NCBI GenBank assembly: GCA_013368315.1
Contig: JAACJM010000087.1
Location: forward strand, 124,001 to 188,000
Reading direction: 5' to 3'
Length of the DNA: 64,000 nucleotides
Source: Tetrapyrgos nigripes
Taxonomy: Eukaryota; Basidiomycota; Agaricomycetes; Agaricales; Campanellaceae
Translations under genes and position numbers: made by a program
Shown: piece after piece, positions 44,419 through 56,836 of the stretch
How positions within the stretch are numbered: the first letter of the stretch is position 1
Layout of the letters: the number at the start of each line of letters is the position of its first letter
Notes under the pieces: generated by a model
Databases searched by the model: none
The model's input: only the letters and a program-made list of their open reading frames with translations
What the model was told of the DNA's origin: nothing

Positions 44419-45810
44419 ATGGGTGCCATACATCCAGACGCTGGTGCTATCTCCCGGATTTCCGATCCGGATCCGGATCCTATTTCTTTCAACGATGTCA
44501 CTATCCCATCTCCCTCCCTCAACCCCGACTCCCAACAGTCTCCACTGTCTCGTGTGAGCCCCGGTACTCCACTGGCCTATACCTCCTCCTCCACAAAGAG
44601 ACCTCTCACGAACTAGACTTCAGCTCCACTCGCGAAAGCGATTTCCAAACATGCCTTACCTGCTAAGCACCGTCCTCAACAATCCCTCAATCGTTCAGCC
44701 TCTACTCCTTCCACGCCCGCTCCCGTTGTTCTAGTAACTCCTTCTGCTATCCTTGCAGTCACTTGTGTCGTCGGTGTCGTAACCTCGGTGTCATTCCTGC
44801 AGTCATCATCCACGCCCGCTCACGTTGTTCTGGTAGCTCCTTCTGCTATCCCTGCTGCCGTGACCTCGGTGCCATTCATGCCGTCACCACCGTTGTTCTT
44901 GCAGGCACCACTTTTGTTCCTACAATTAACTGTTATTGCAACTACGATCACTATCTGTGCTTAGACTGCGAAGGGTGCTCTTGCCTTCGCTTAAGGACTA
45001 CGATACTTCGTTTTACGTCCCTTCTGTACTCGAACATGTTCTTACTCTACATGTACTCCGCGATACTTTCAAAGCAATCTAGTCATTTTTATGGTAAATA
45101 TTTGACAACCCGCTTCTTTCTCAACTTTCTTTGAGAACTAACCTGCCCTCACTATACAACTTCTGCCACTTCTGCTCCCTGCTCTGAATCTCTGAAACAC
45201 CCTACAGAGGAACATAGCTTTATTTATCCACCTGGCCCATTCTGACAGGTTGGGGATGAGATGTCTGTCCAATTACTCCTATCCTCCTGGCTTATTCTAC
45301 TCATATCCTTAAGCACCGAGCCTATCACGCACTCCGACACTTCGATAAATATGAGATACTACCCCTGCTACTGCACACAGCATACAGACGACCATCTACT
45401 AACCCTGACACCTCCATACAACATGTACTGGCTCTACTTACTCTCAATGAGAACTCTTTTCTCATTATATATTGGAACATTCATGAAAATATACAGATCT
45501 ACATGTGGGATCATTTTCTGCTCGATGCAGCGCAACGTTTCCGCTCGTCTCCACCCACACTTTGCCACAGAGGTCCGAGAAAACGCAACTGCAGAGCTTG
45601 ACAAACCGTCTCTCATCAAATACCATCTCCTTACGAACGTCACTCGTATTCTCATCCATCTCACTACGAAGTTTTTACTAAAGTCTCCTCTATCAAATAC
45701 TTCGCATCATCTCATTACCAAAGTCCCTCATATTTTACAGCGCATCATCAAACAGGATTCGACGACTCCGACTTGGCTCTGCAAGTTTCCGATCTAATCA
45801 CCTGCCGTGG
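44419..45810 (+). pseudogene. Decayed Ser/Pro-rich ORF remnants of unknown origin
   Basis: A frame starting MGAIHPDAGAISRISDPDPD at 44419 stops after 65 codons, but resumes in the same frame as a Pro/Val/Ser-rich stretch to about 44960. That stretch contains a direct duplication of about 97 bp (about 44711-44807 and 44808-44890: ACGCCCGCTC, GTTGTTCTGGTAGCTCCTTCTGC). Further on, a 178-codon open frame (45261-45797) and an overlapping frame in another phase both look plausible, so neither is secure. No family recognised; an old Gag-like or surface protein remnant is possible. Confidence 0.25.
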
Positions 45811-46186
45811 GACTACCGTCACGAAGGATTGACATGCTCGATTTCATTGGTTAGGACTTAGAGTAGATACTAGGCTGTGGCAGGCTATGTTCGTAGAGGA
45901 CCACGCCGTGTATTTGTATCTATCCATCTATCTATCTGGCTACCCAAATACTCACCGGTCGCTGAGGCCCTGATTCCGTTAGCGCTGATGGCGCAAATAC
46001 CCTTGAAACGGGTGCTGTGGTTGTTCCCACTGAAGAAGCACTGCTGATATTGAATCATAGGCTTTGATGTGGAAATGGAGGCTTGATCACTTGTCTAATG
46101 CCTTTCTTGGGATACAAATCAGCAGACCGTACTGAACCAGTTCAAGCGGTATCGATAATCGCATAACAAAAAAAAACCAGCGTTGA
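45811..46186. other. Intergenic, no gene recognised
   Basis: A short (CTAT)-type run at about 45920-45940; otherwise nothing. Confidence 0.4.
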
Positions 46187-46408
46187 TTACGAGGCCTTTT
46201 GGCTTGCTTCGATCTCGTGACTTTTCTTGGTCGAAGGCCTTCTTTTTCCAGTGCCACAGAGCCGATGACCGACGAGGGAAATGTGGGTCATCGCTGCGCG
46301 TGGGCACGAAGAAACGCCATAGCGGCATGGCCGGAGTTTGCCGACTGAATAGAAAGCATAGCCCACTGGATCAGGTTATAAGAACGAGTCCCTTAAAAGG
46401 CCTAGTAA
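46187..46408. mobile_element. 222-bp MITE-like element upstream of the P450
   Basis: The left end TTACGAGGCCTTTT (46187-46200) and right end AAAAGGCCTAGTAA (46395-46408) are inverted repeats with one mismatch in 14. TA lies inside each outer end, compatible with TA target duplication (or TTA/TAA). It belongs by sequence to the TTACGAGGCC family and ends 31 bp before the P450 start codon, so it supplies most of the proximal 5' region of that gene. Confidence 0.65.
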
Positions 46409-46439
46409 CTGCTTTGGGACTCTTCCTCTAACCTCTACC

Positions 46440-49337
46440 ATGGCTCCAATAGGTCTCCTATACCTCGTTCGTACCATCCTTCCAAAGCTGCTCATTCCTC
46501 CATTCTTTGTCTACTATACTCTCAAGGCGTCTGATTGCTCGACATGGTTGACTTTCGCTGCAGTCCTTTTCACTCATCCTGTGTACATTGTCGCATCGAA
46601 TTGGTACACAAGCATGAAGAACCGCAGGGAAGCATTCAAGCGTGGTGCCACCCTGCCTCCTCAAGTCGAGCTGGGAAGCTTTGTAATTATCAAGAAGATT
46701 GTGGAGAGTGTTACGAAAGGATATCCGGGTTAGTCTTCCGACGATACATGGCCATTGGCCACTCCTCTTCCCGGATGACCTTGGGGATGACCTGCGTTCT
46801 CAGGCTATGCTAACTCCTTCTATTCTTGCAGGCGACGTGTATCATGAATGGTCTAAGACATACGGTAACTACTTTGGTATCAGCATTTTTGGTGAAGATC
46901 GGGTAAGCAAGCGGTTTCCACGTTAACAGGTACCTGCTACTTAACCGCTGACTTTGACTCGTTAGATCATGACTTTCGAACCAGACCATATCAAGGTACG
47001 CATATTATTCTCGTATCTCATAACCTTTAAATGTGTTCTTATCTAGGGGCATTAGACGATTCTAGCGACTCAGTTCGAGTCCTTCGTGAAAGGACCGATT
47101 CTTTTTGGACAGTTTGCCTCTTTGCTTGGATCCGGTGTCTTCAATTCCGATGGAGAGATGTGGAAGTAAGTCTTCTCTTACCATTGCTGTCCTTTTCAAA
47201 CTGCTAGCAGAATCCTCCCACCTCGCGTTTTATTACGCGCACAGTGAGGGATTTTTGTTTGGCAAAATGCCTGCTGTCTTTCTCGTCTCAGAAAGACCTA
47301 ATCGGACTGCATATATCTATTCGTATTTGCTGACGCTCATATGTTCACAGATTTCATCGCAATATGACAAGACCTTTCTTCAGCAAAGAGCGTATCAGCG
47401 ATTTTGATGTTTTTGATCGGCATGCTGACGAGGTTATCAAACTCATGAAAGGAAGAATTGAGGAGGGACACCCAATTGAGTTCCAGGTGCGTGTTTAGTA
47501 GACTCAAAAACATGGTCATTTCTCTGACTCGAGGATAGGACGCTGTATCTCGGTTCACCCTAGACTCTGCAACGGAATTCCTCTTTGGGAAAGACGTAAA
47601 TTCTCTGGGCGCCGGACTTCCTTATCCACCGGCCAATTCACCTTCATGTTCTGCTGGAGTTCAAGTTGCGGATGGGACCAAGCTTAGAAGGAACGTCAAA
47701 GGGTTCAACAGCACTCATCCATCCAACGTATTTTCCACCTCTTTCTTAGCCGCTCAAGAACTCACTATGGGACGAACTCGATATGGCATGCATTGGAGAC
47801 TGTGGGAGATGTTGGGGGACAAGGTTGAGCGGATGAAAGGAGCTTTAGACAATTTTGTTAATCCGATTTTGGATGTGGGGGCTGGGAGGAAAAATGACTT
47901 CAAGGACAACTTGAAGGAGGGAAAGGGAACGGGGAAGGGGAAGGAGGAAGAGACCGAGACGTTTTTGGATCATTTGATTAGGTATACAGAAGGTGAGTGA
48001 GAAGCGGTTTGAGGTCATTTCAAGGGAAAGTGCTGACGTTTAAACGTTGGGGATGGAATATCAGATAGACAGATTTTGAAAGACGAATTAGTGAATATCC
48101 TTGTCGCGTCAAGGGATACGGTATGTATACTTCCTACCTTCCATTGCAAATTCGCCTCACGCTAATGGACCATCTGTGATCTTTACAGACCGCCTCGCTC
48201 TTGACATTTGCCATATACGCCCTATCTCAACGCCCAGATATTGAGAAGATGCTCCGAGAGGAGATCAATGAAAAGGTCGGAACGCGCGGTAGGCCGACGT
48301 ATGAGCACATCAGGGAGATGAAGTATTTGAGGGCTTTCTTGAACGGTAAGTAGGGTTTCTCTGATTTTCATTTGTGTTATCCGAGCTCATGCGTACCTTA
48401 CTTTGCAGAAACTCTTCGTTTGTATCCTCCTGTGTGAGTTGTACAACTGTTATCTTGACATTGAAGGCTGAATCATTTCGCTATTGTCTTTAGACCCTTC
48501 AATGCTCGGTATGTATCGATCAGTGTCTACGTCCATGACGAGGCCCACTAACACGAAGCCTGTTAGATCATGCACCACCTCCATGGTCCTGCCATCGAAA
48601 ACCGGACCTCCTGTCTACATACCCGAAGGAACGAAATGTCTGTACAGTATTTTCCTCATGCATAGAAGACGGGACTTGTGGGGACCTGACGGTACGTATC
48701 CCGTATATCTGAGCTCAATCCTCTATTCCACACTTGTTTACAATTGTCAATTGTCTGTATTGGTTCCTAATGAACCCTCAATTGCTCAATCGCATCCTCA
48801 ATCATATACTGGCAGCTCTCGAATTCGACCCCAAGCGATTCCTCGACTTCCGAGTCCACAAATACCTCACTCCAAACCCATATATCTTCCTCCCGTTCAA
48901 CGCTGGGCCAAGGATTTGTTTGGGACAACAATTTGCGTATAATGAGGCTTCGTTCTTTTTGATCAAGTTTTTGCAGAGTTTTACGGAGATCGAGTACGTG
49001 TATATGCATTTTGTATGCGCTAATTTTACCCTAAGACCCGTCATGCAGATTCGCAGAAAACGTCCAATACGCTACCCCTTCTCCTTCAGATAACATCAAG
49101 CCACCAAAGGAGTGGGCACAGGCACAAGAACAAGGGTTGAAAGATATGGCAGGTACGACAAAAGGAAGAGATAAGATTATGTTTTCGATGCATTTGACGA
49201 TGTGTGTGAGGGTAAGTCAAGTACTTCATTCCCCTGTCCACCGGAATGTGAAGTTGATGCTCTGAACGTTGTATATATAGGGCGGATTGTGGGTAAGGAT
49301 GAAAGGGCTGAATGTAGGCGAGGGAGTATTAATCTGA
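46440..49337 (+). CDS. Cytochrome P450 monooxygenase, CYP63-like
   Basis: Fourteen exons give 621 codons with every junction in phase: 46440-46728, 46832-46902, 46966-46995, 47056-47165, 47351-47486, 47539-47992, 48065-48120, 48189-48345, 48409-48433, 48494-48508, 48567-48691, 48816-48993, 49049-49211, 49281-49337. All introns are GT-AG; exon 10 is only 15 nt. The N-terminus has two hydrophobic segments (about residues 5-28 and 34-52), a likely ER anchor. Landmarks: C-helix WKFHR (166-170), I-helix VASRDTTAS (about 377-385), ExxR as ETLR (435-438), and heme loop [10 protein letters not shown] with the axial cysteine at 524. A Lys/Glu/Gly-rich insert (about residues 325-355) lies in exon 6. 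Length and motif wording ([34 protein letters not shown]) fit basidiomycete CYP63, a family of membrane P450s that oxidise hydrophobic compounds such as alkanes and aromatics; the substrate here is not predictable. No break seen. Confidence 0.9.
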
Positions 49338-50014
49338 AGCCTCGGAGACGGTTTGCAGGAAGGAAGGCCCAGTGGAAAGAACGATAGCATTTCCGTTATT
49401 TTCAAGTCTTCATTTCTCATCAAGTTAGTGGCCCTTGTCCCGTTGTAACGAGACTGCACTGCCACCGGGCATTGCTTGTACCAGCCCCTATACCAATCGT
49501 AAAACTTTCATTACTTACTCACTTTTACTTATTTAACCGCTCAACCGGATACTTGACTGCTTGATACTCAGCATCTATGAGTCTTACACTCCTCACCTGT
49601 CCTATCATCTCCACTTTTAAGATAATCTTTACTCTCCATTGATCCTATACTTCCTATCTACCCCTCTCTCTCTCTATTTCATGTACAGAAAATCTATAAA
49701 AGCTCTACCAGATCCTATGCATTCTCTAGAGTCTAATTCACCAAAAATTGACGTTGCTTAAAACTGTCATTTTTAGTTGACTCGTTGAACTAGCTGCTGG
49801 CGACCTTTGCTTGCGTATCCTCCACGCCAAGACAGACTGCCAACGACCTTCAGGACCCCAGAAGCGAATTTCGTGAGGCGCAAGAGCAATCTTAGAACAA
49901 GGTGATCAGCTTCATACGAAGGAAGACCTCGAAACGCTCGATTCCCGATGGCCCAATTTCCTTCACCTACTAGGATGATGTCACAGCTTTGACATTTGAA
50001 GGGAAAGGTTCCAC
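49338..50014. other. Intergenic, no gene recognised
   Basis: 3' flank of the P450. An open frame on the minus strand (49773-50021) overlaps the transporter exon and has no motif of its own. Confidence 0.4.
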
Positions 50015-50161
50015 TCATCAATGCTTTGTTATATTACGGTCCTACTTTGATTAGGAGCCTTGGACTAACCGACGAGACGGCCACGCTGCTGGCATCTGGA
50101 GGCGTTGGAATCGTTCAATTTCTCTCATGTTTACCGGCCACCGTATTCATTGACAAGTGGG
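50015..50161 (+). pseudogene. Single exon of an MFS sugar transporter
   Basis: The segment reads INALLYYGPTLIRSLGL, then GGVGIVQFLSCLPATVFIDKWG, the wording of fungal sugar-porter family proteins at transmembrane helices 7-8. A GTATGT donor follows directly at 50162. Neither the upstream sequence (which lacks the preceding FFQQWSG-type residues) nor the downstream sequence contains other recognisable exons, so this is an isolated fragment, not a gene. Confidence 0.7.
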
Positions 50162-51649
50162 GTATGTCACGGTTGGGCTAGCCGTCTTCGTGGCTGTGAC
50201 ATCTACTGATCGGACTGTGATACCTCCACCTTACTCGCAAGCTTCACACATTAAGTAATAGGCCAAACTGGGGGCAACTGCCCCCATCAAAACATAGAAA
50301 TTGTGAATGAGCGGTAGGGCTCGTAAATACAAGTGTATGCAGTAGTAGTTTAAATGTCATCATAGAGGGTGGGTTGGGTGGGTAGAAGAAAAGTGCGTGC
50401 AATGTCCGGGAAAAGGTCAAACTGGAGAATCTGGAACGGATTAAGAAAGATATGTGACGGATCATACTGGTCTACGACGGGCATCCGCTGCAAACCACAG
50501 CACCCGCCGCATCCGATCCTTGGAAAGGTGTTGAAACAAATAAATCGTAAACACAAAAGAAATAAATGAAACGATGTACGGATGTAAGAGAGGGGTATCG
50601 AAAGAGGCTCCGCTTGCTATTTGCGGAGGCCTCCGAAGGTGCAAGCACCTACATCAAACTTTTGCAACGACGTTGATAGGAAGGAAACCGTTATTTGTAT
50701 TGGAAATTGACGGTGAGACTTGTGTGATTAGAATGACGGATGACCAGGTTGCGTCCGCCTTTGTGCGCATTCGTGACCCCAAGTCCCTCCGCGTCGAAGA
50801 AGGCCAGCAGCAAACGAAACACCCTTTACTCTCCTCCTTCCGGTGCCTCACCGTGAACTTAGCAGCTCTAAGCATAACTGCACACCCCCTTTGGGAAATC
50901 AACGACGAATACTTGGTGATATTAGAAATTGTTACATACCAGTACTGAACCATAGCTATGTAGATGTAAATTTGGCTGAAATTTTTCGTACTTGATCTCT
51001 AGATACCATGATATCATAATCGTTGTATCCGATAGCAAAACGCACGTCGAAGAGGTGTTGCGTTGACTTCGGGTGTCCGACCCAATCTCCCAGTAGCTGA
51101 CTCAGCTGATTGAAATTCGGCTTGTCGGCCTGGCCTCGCTTAGACCCCCTTAGCTTGTGCGCCGTGCGGCTCAGTGATGACGCCATTATCAAGCTTAAGG
51201 GGTGGCGCCGGGCGGATTAAAAATAGCCGGTGAAGCGCCGGCCCCTGTTGGGCGGCAAAACCCGCTACCCATACGCCGGTTACTCAGCGAGAATGAGACC
51301 CAAGACCACTTTATCAGGTTACACTACTCCAGATATACAAGTATTGTGCATGACTGGTCTGCGATCTGAACAACGGGAAAGATCGAGAGGTCATCTGAGG
51401 TTTGAAAAAAGCCTTCACAACAATTAGAAAAGTAAAAGGGACATCCGAAAAGATCCTTGGCAACAATGATACTATAGATCCGGACTGCTCATGGTCCTAA
51501 CGCTAGCACGAAAAAAATACAGATGGCGACTCTGTGTTGAACACAGCTTGGACACAGCTTACAACAAGGTCAACAATGGGATTCGCATGAAACAAGGGAT
51601 ATGTAAGAATTCATGTCATGGTTTAGACATCAGTGGACTAACCAGTTTA
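50162..51649. other. No gene recognised
   Basis: A 124-codon open frame on the + strand (50574-50948) and a 99-codon one opposite it have no motif I recognise. A short palindrome GGGGGCAACTGCCCCC lies near 50270. Confidence 0.4.
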
Positions 51650-53050
51650 TAGAGCCGTATAGACTCGTATAGCAGCGTATAGAGGACCTAGCTCTATACT
51701 TTCTATAACCCTTGAGGGTGTATAGAAAAGGGGGGGCATGCATGTTCGCTATACCAATGTATAGCTCAATTTGCATCCACGGTCCACAGCACCTATACAT
51801 CTATACATCTACTCTTTGTCCGATGTAAATAGCAAGAATGGTTACTACTGTTATTTTCCTTCGTTGACAATGAGAAAAGATAGAAAACATCATATCATTG
51901 AAAGAGTAACTATGTACATACATAGGTACTCTACTCTCATACATACTCTCTAATCCATGGTGGATTAGAGACCACCGCAAATGTCCAGTCCATGAGCACG
52001 ACCCACCTTCTCTTCAGAACTTTCCTACTCTCCACTAATAGCTTCACATTAGCCGCACCCAGGACTACACAACATAAAAAGTCAGGACAAATAAAACATA
52101 TTGTAGTAGCACTTGAACGCACCATAAAAGTTGCCATATCCTACATCAGACTCGCCAAACAACTAACTACTCACTATCAAGCAGTTTGAATAAGTTGGTA
52201 ATACCAGGACCTGCGACAAAGGACACCTGTGCTCGGAGTCAGTGAAAAGGAAGTGAATGCAATCAAACAAATACATACCAGAAGCTCTGGCAGTAAACAA
52301 TCAAATGCGGGACACTGTAGAAATAAGAGCTCAAGCTCAAGGATTATAAGCACCAGTAGTGAAGTGACGCACGTACCCAAGACACACTAATCTCACATCC
52401 TCCAGTGCTTTCTCTTCATGTCTGCAGCAAGGGACAGACCTAGGACACACTCGACATACAGAGACTTCATTTACAGGCTTGTGCAAGCAGTAGTCACAAG
52501 GGAGAAGACCGAGCAAGATGAGAAAGTCGAGGGCGAAGGGACCATGAAGAAGGAAAGATGACGACGTGGCAGAAAGAAGTCGAACCATTTTTGAATAAAT
52601 TTTTTTTTCAAACTCCGCTCCAATTTGACTTCGACATTTTGACATGTCCGCACTTGCCTTTCCTCCTTTCTCAACACCGCACGCTCTCTTTCCAAAAGTT
52701 GCTTTTGTACATAGCTGTATGTATATGTAGTACCAACAATACTACATTACCCTCTTACTCGTACACTATCTTTCTCTATAAGCCTTGCCTCATCCGTTAA
52801 TGTTACTACTATTAGAAGTACTACCCTCTTTCTCAAGTTCTTTCTTCATGTATACTTGATTGAAATTGTAGTGATGATACTAGATAGTATGGCATTGTAC
52901 AATCCGAAGTGTAGCAGTAAATTTGTGGTGTACTATGCATGCTAGGGGGTACATACTCCTATACCTCTATACTTTGTCCACTTCAGAAATTGTGTATAGA
53001 AAGTATAGATATTTTACTTAGCTATGGTTTCTATAACTCTATACCTGCCA
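51650..53050. mobile_element. Inverted-repeat element with GTATAG-rich ends
   Basis: The left end (about 51650-51745) has TATAGAGCCGTATAG, CTATACTTTCTATA and GGGGGGCATGCAT in order. The reverse complement of the right end (53050-52930) has TATAGAGTTATAG, CTATACTTTCTATA and CCCCCTAGCATGCAT in the same order. The element would be about 1.4 kb. No target duplication was resolved. The interior has only short open frames; a minus-strand one (52645-52337) contains CDYCLHKP and CRVCPRSVPCCRH, which could be part of a Cys-rich protein. Confidence 0.55.
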
Positions 53051-53366
53051 AAAAGTTGTTATTTTACTGATGGAGTCAGTCTTGTGGAAAGTACGTATTG
53101 TGGGCATGCCTAGCCTGGCGATCATTCCAGCTGCTATAAAGACAGAGGAAGTAGGAGCTGAGTTTGTAAGCGGATTGTTATAACTTATCAGCCATACCAA
53201 AAATATGCAAAGCCCCAAGAAGTGAACCATAGAGGTTAGTCATGGATTCAGTGAATGCACATTGCGAGAAGAGCTCGTATGGTGGTCTGACATGCCGTTC
53301 GATTACGAGACAAGAGAAAATATCTGTTACTCACAAATCCAATCAATGCAAACAGTGATTAAGACA
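53051..53366. other. No gene recognised
   Basis: No coding or repeat feature seen beyond short open frames. Confidence 0.4.
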
Positions 53367-53990
53367 TTACGAGGCCGAATGAAATGAGGACGAGTTTTAT
53401 ACACTGCGTTTCCGCAGTGGCTATGTAAAATACGTCCCATTGCCGTCAATTTGCTGCCGCTTCTTTCTTCCGGCAATTTTCCGTCTCCTATAAGGTTGCA
53501 ACTTGATAGGGTCATACGTCCATATCACGTTCCTCCCTCTCTCATACCACCATGAAGCTCTCTTGCACGCATTTTCTTTGCTGCATTGCTCTTGGTTTGG
53601 CTCTGTGTAAACTGGGCTATGACTACCTCATCTGCAATCTTATTGCTCTGGCAGTCAGATTGAGCACTGTTGGCAAACGCAGCGTGGGTTTTCCTGTTTC
53701 ATTACACCTCTAGTTTCTATCCGACTATGTTTCTGTCTAGTCAGTCTCTGTCAGTGCACATCTCTCGATGTGCATAACGCAACTCGCTTCAGATGATGCT
53801 TGAATGCGACGTTTCTCAATCTTTCTTATGAAAATATTATACTTGGCTTCCGCCGGTCATTTTTCTGTTCTCTCATTGTTACATCTTGTGTACCATAAAG
53901 CCTAACTGCGGCCTCGTATTTGCCACGGCTCTGCCGCTGGCCCACACCACCTTCATCACAGAGAGAGCACTACCAGCAAGCCATACCTAT
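53367..53990 (+). repeat. TTACGAGGCC family copy, GAATGAAATGAGGACGAG subtype
   Basis: It starts TTACGAGGCCGAATGAAATG, identical over 29 bases to 43570. An inverted match GGCCTCGTA lies at 53932-53940, followed by TTGCCAC...GGCCCACACCACCTTCATCAC, which recurs near 57190-57260. Apart from the ends the interiors of the 43570 and 53367 copies differ strongly. Confidence 0.65.
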
Positions 53991-54059
53991 GTATATCTCT
54001 GATCAGGAGTGGCATATACTTGCGCAGAAGAGATTTGCCTTACTGTGATTTCTGATGTT

Positions 54060-54844
54060 ATCCTGGGGAGCTCAGCAAACACTCCAATCAACTGACCCTG
54101 GATTGAACAAGAAGTTGGGTAAGAGGCTGAGTGTAAACATCAATATCTTACTTACCTCTACGTCAGTATAGGATGCCATTGCAAACTGGAGGAAGGAAAG
54201 CTGAAAAGGGAATGAAACATGTCAAATTACGATGACTGGACTTGAAGGCTTACTGCTCTAATCATCATAGACAAAATAATGGTCTTTCCGAACACATAAA
54301 TCCTCCAACAGAAGAATAGCTGGACGCAGCATGCTGCTGGAAGAATAAGTCAATAACGAGACAATCTGCCCAGTTCAGGAAATTTTCCTGAAGCCACACT
54401 GCGGAGCGAGAATCGAAGTAGACCAGGTATGATTTGCAATTGTTTCGGGATCCCCCCATCCTGAAACAAAGCTAACCCATGCTGCATGTGTGCCAAAAGC
54501 TATAGATAGCAGGTCTGTACTAAAGATGCCTATCATTGTCAAGCTAAAGTCAGCTCCAAGCCTTGTATACTAGATAGGCTTATACTCACCCAGAAATCTG
54601 ATCCATTTCAGATCTTTTGGAAAGTAGGTATAGTAAAAGACTGTATAGTTTTCAGAGCCTGCATCTCGAGTATAGGAAGATGTCTTACAGAACTGAATCA
54701 CCACAAGGCCAAGCAGGCCGTAGCCAAAGAGATAGCCCAAGAGCTGTATGCAAAATTGAATGATAACGTCCAAAGGATGTAAGATGGACGGACCTGTGGA
54801 CCATTGCTATGGAAAATAAAGATGGGCGAGTTATAGCCTCCATC
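54060..54844 (-). pseudogene. DUF6534-like membrane protein gene, decayed
   Basis: Minus-strand exons: 54844-54794 (DGGYNSPIFIFHSNGPQ), 54743-54590 (LLGYLFGYGLLGLVVIQF...YFPKDLKWIRFL) and 54529-54477 (GIFSTDLLSIAFGTHAAW), then a segment from about 54460 with GWGDPETIANHTW and CVQLFFCWRIYVFGKTI, and LSFLQFAMASYTDVE near 54200. These follow the order of the Agaricomycete DUF6534 family (NGPQ near the start, LxGYLFGYxLxG in helix 1, F-P-K-D, W-G-D/N-P, FFxWRIYVxG). There is no in-frame ATG before the first exon, the third junction is out of frame beside a G6 run, and a TGA interrupts the fourth segment, so it is a pseudogene. C-terminal exons were not found. Confidence 0.65.
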
Positions 54845-56836
54845 GCAATGAAAAGGATATATCTACAGAACAGCAATGTCTGATGGGACACAGGAGCGGA
54901 GACATTGTATGAGCACTGGAATGGACTTCCGACACGATGGGGGATTTTATATACAGAAAAGTAGAACTCCATCTTGTGAACAGTACTCCAACTATATTGT
55001 CAAGCATTTCCGAAGGCGGTATAGTATTTATATGTGGCTACTGCCTTCGTTGAAGTGAAATCTTCCAACTCCAGATCCTTCATTGATCACGCGTGCTTGA
55101 TACTTTTTTTTTTTGGAGATTATTCTATTGCTTGGTTTCTATGATCAGATTGGTTTGACCCTTCCATCTACGGTTGAAATGCTAGTATCTCTGCCACATT
55201 AAATCAAGCACCATCTGTACGAAGGATCTCTCAAAGCTAGGATTGTGCTATCCCAAATTGTGCATCACTTAAGATTAGTTTTGTGAGCCTTCTATATTCT
55301 TCTTCCAGTGGATCATGCAGAAATAGTTAGTCTGAGAGTATACGCGCCCTTCTTGCACCGCCGCAGCGTTATTACATAAGAATGTATCGGCACGCTGCTG
55401 GCAAAGCGAACACTACTACAAAGGACTGCAAATATTAGTGAACGAGCATAATATACACCATTATTGAGTTCCCATAAAAATTGGGATGTAAGACTGGTTG
55501 AAACAAGGAAGAAAGCTCTCTCAGGAATTGTGGTTACCAAGTAGTCACATAAGTGTGACAAGTGTGACTCTAGCTCAGAGCACATGGCTCGCAGCAGTAT
55601 CTCAAAGTCCTTGAGCTACCGAAAAGCCTCAGATATGCCTCTCAGATTCCTTATACCTCTATAAGTACCTTAATTTGTCCCAATCAGTCCCAATCGACCC
55701 AAACCAACGCGAGTTTCAATGCGTCATGCGGTATGCACGTGCACATTCTTGTGTAATAACGCCGCGGCGGCGACGCGGGGGTCACAGTTCAAACAGACCC
55801 AACCAAGGAGGAGAGACTAAGAAATAGTCCATGATGTGGGTATGACAGTGATGGTGGCAAAAACAAGTTCAATATCTGACCGTGATGGGGAGAATGATAA
55901 AACTTTCTATTCCTGTCCTGTCAGCAGATATGAAGACGGGAACTTCCTGGAAAGGAGACCGGTCGGGAAACTGAAATTACAGTTACAAGATTACAAGTTG
56001 TACTGTCATGTCACATAATGTCACAATGTTGGAGCCTGAATATCATGTCGGCTCTACAAAACTGCGATACAGTGAAGAACAGAAGCACGCGACAACCCTC
56101 AACCCCCTAGTATTCTCAAGGCCAATCTGTATAACCCGCCACGACCCTACACATCCTCAAGTTCCTGACAGGATGATCCACCAAAGATCCACCATAACAA
56201 CATGTGCTCGCATAAATGCTATTTTATGCGCGGTGGTCACGGCAGAGGTGAAGGTGCTGAACAGTCCTTGAAGATAACCATAGAATGACCACTATCTGTG
56301 TAACGTTCCTGCCTAAAATGGAGCATGTCGGAATCCCACACGACGAACCAGTTGGACTACCTGTCCCACTTTAAGAGGCAACATTACAGACTAGGCCCGG
56401 GCGGACAGTACGGGAACCATAGCTGGATAACTCCGATCCGCTACAATGTGGCTGCTGCTGATAAGGGGTTTATATTACTCGGTATGAACCCCTTCCAGGA
56501 AAATCAACTCAGTGCTGGGCGTGTGGAGGCCTGAAGCGGGACCAGGACTTGTCAGGACGGGAGGAGGAGAAGGTTTTGGGGAGACGGAGGAAACCTATTG
56601 AAGGTAAGGAGCTTTGAAGACGAAGCCTCTAATTCAAGGTCCGCCGTGGCGCTGAAATTACGCTATGTCACGCCGCGTACAAGTTGTAAGGGGCCGGGCC
56701 TGTAATTCCGGATCCAAATCCTTTCTGGTGGAAAGTGTCTTCTCTTATAATTGATATGGAGGCCGTTACCTCGCAAGAATAATGATCATCCGTGAAATTG
56801 TTCAAGCGTTCAACCACAGTTCTGGAAAGCGAGGTG
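54845..56836. other. No gene recognised
   Basis: About 2 kb with only short open frames on both strands (largest about 90 codons) and no motif. Confidence 0.4.

Noticed and set aside
45261..45797. 178-codon ORF as a real gene
   Set aside because: It lies in pyrimidine-rich sequence where another frame is open almost as long; no motif, so only mentioned as a remnant.
50015..50161. Complete sugar transporter gene next to the P450
   Set aside because: Only one exon is recognisable; neither upstream nor downstream exons are found within reach.
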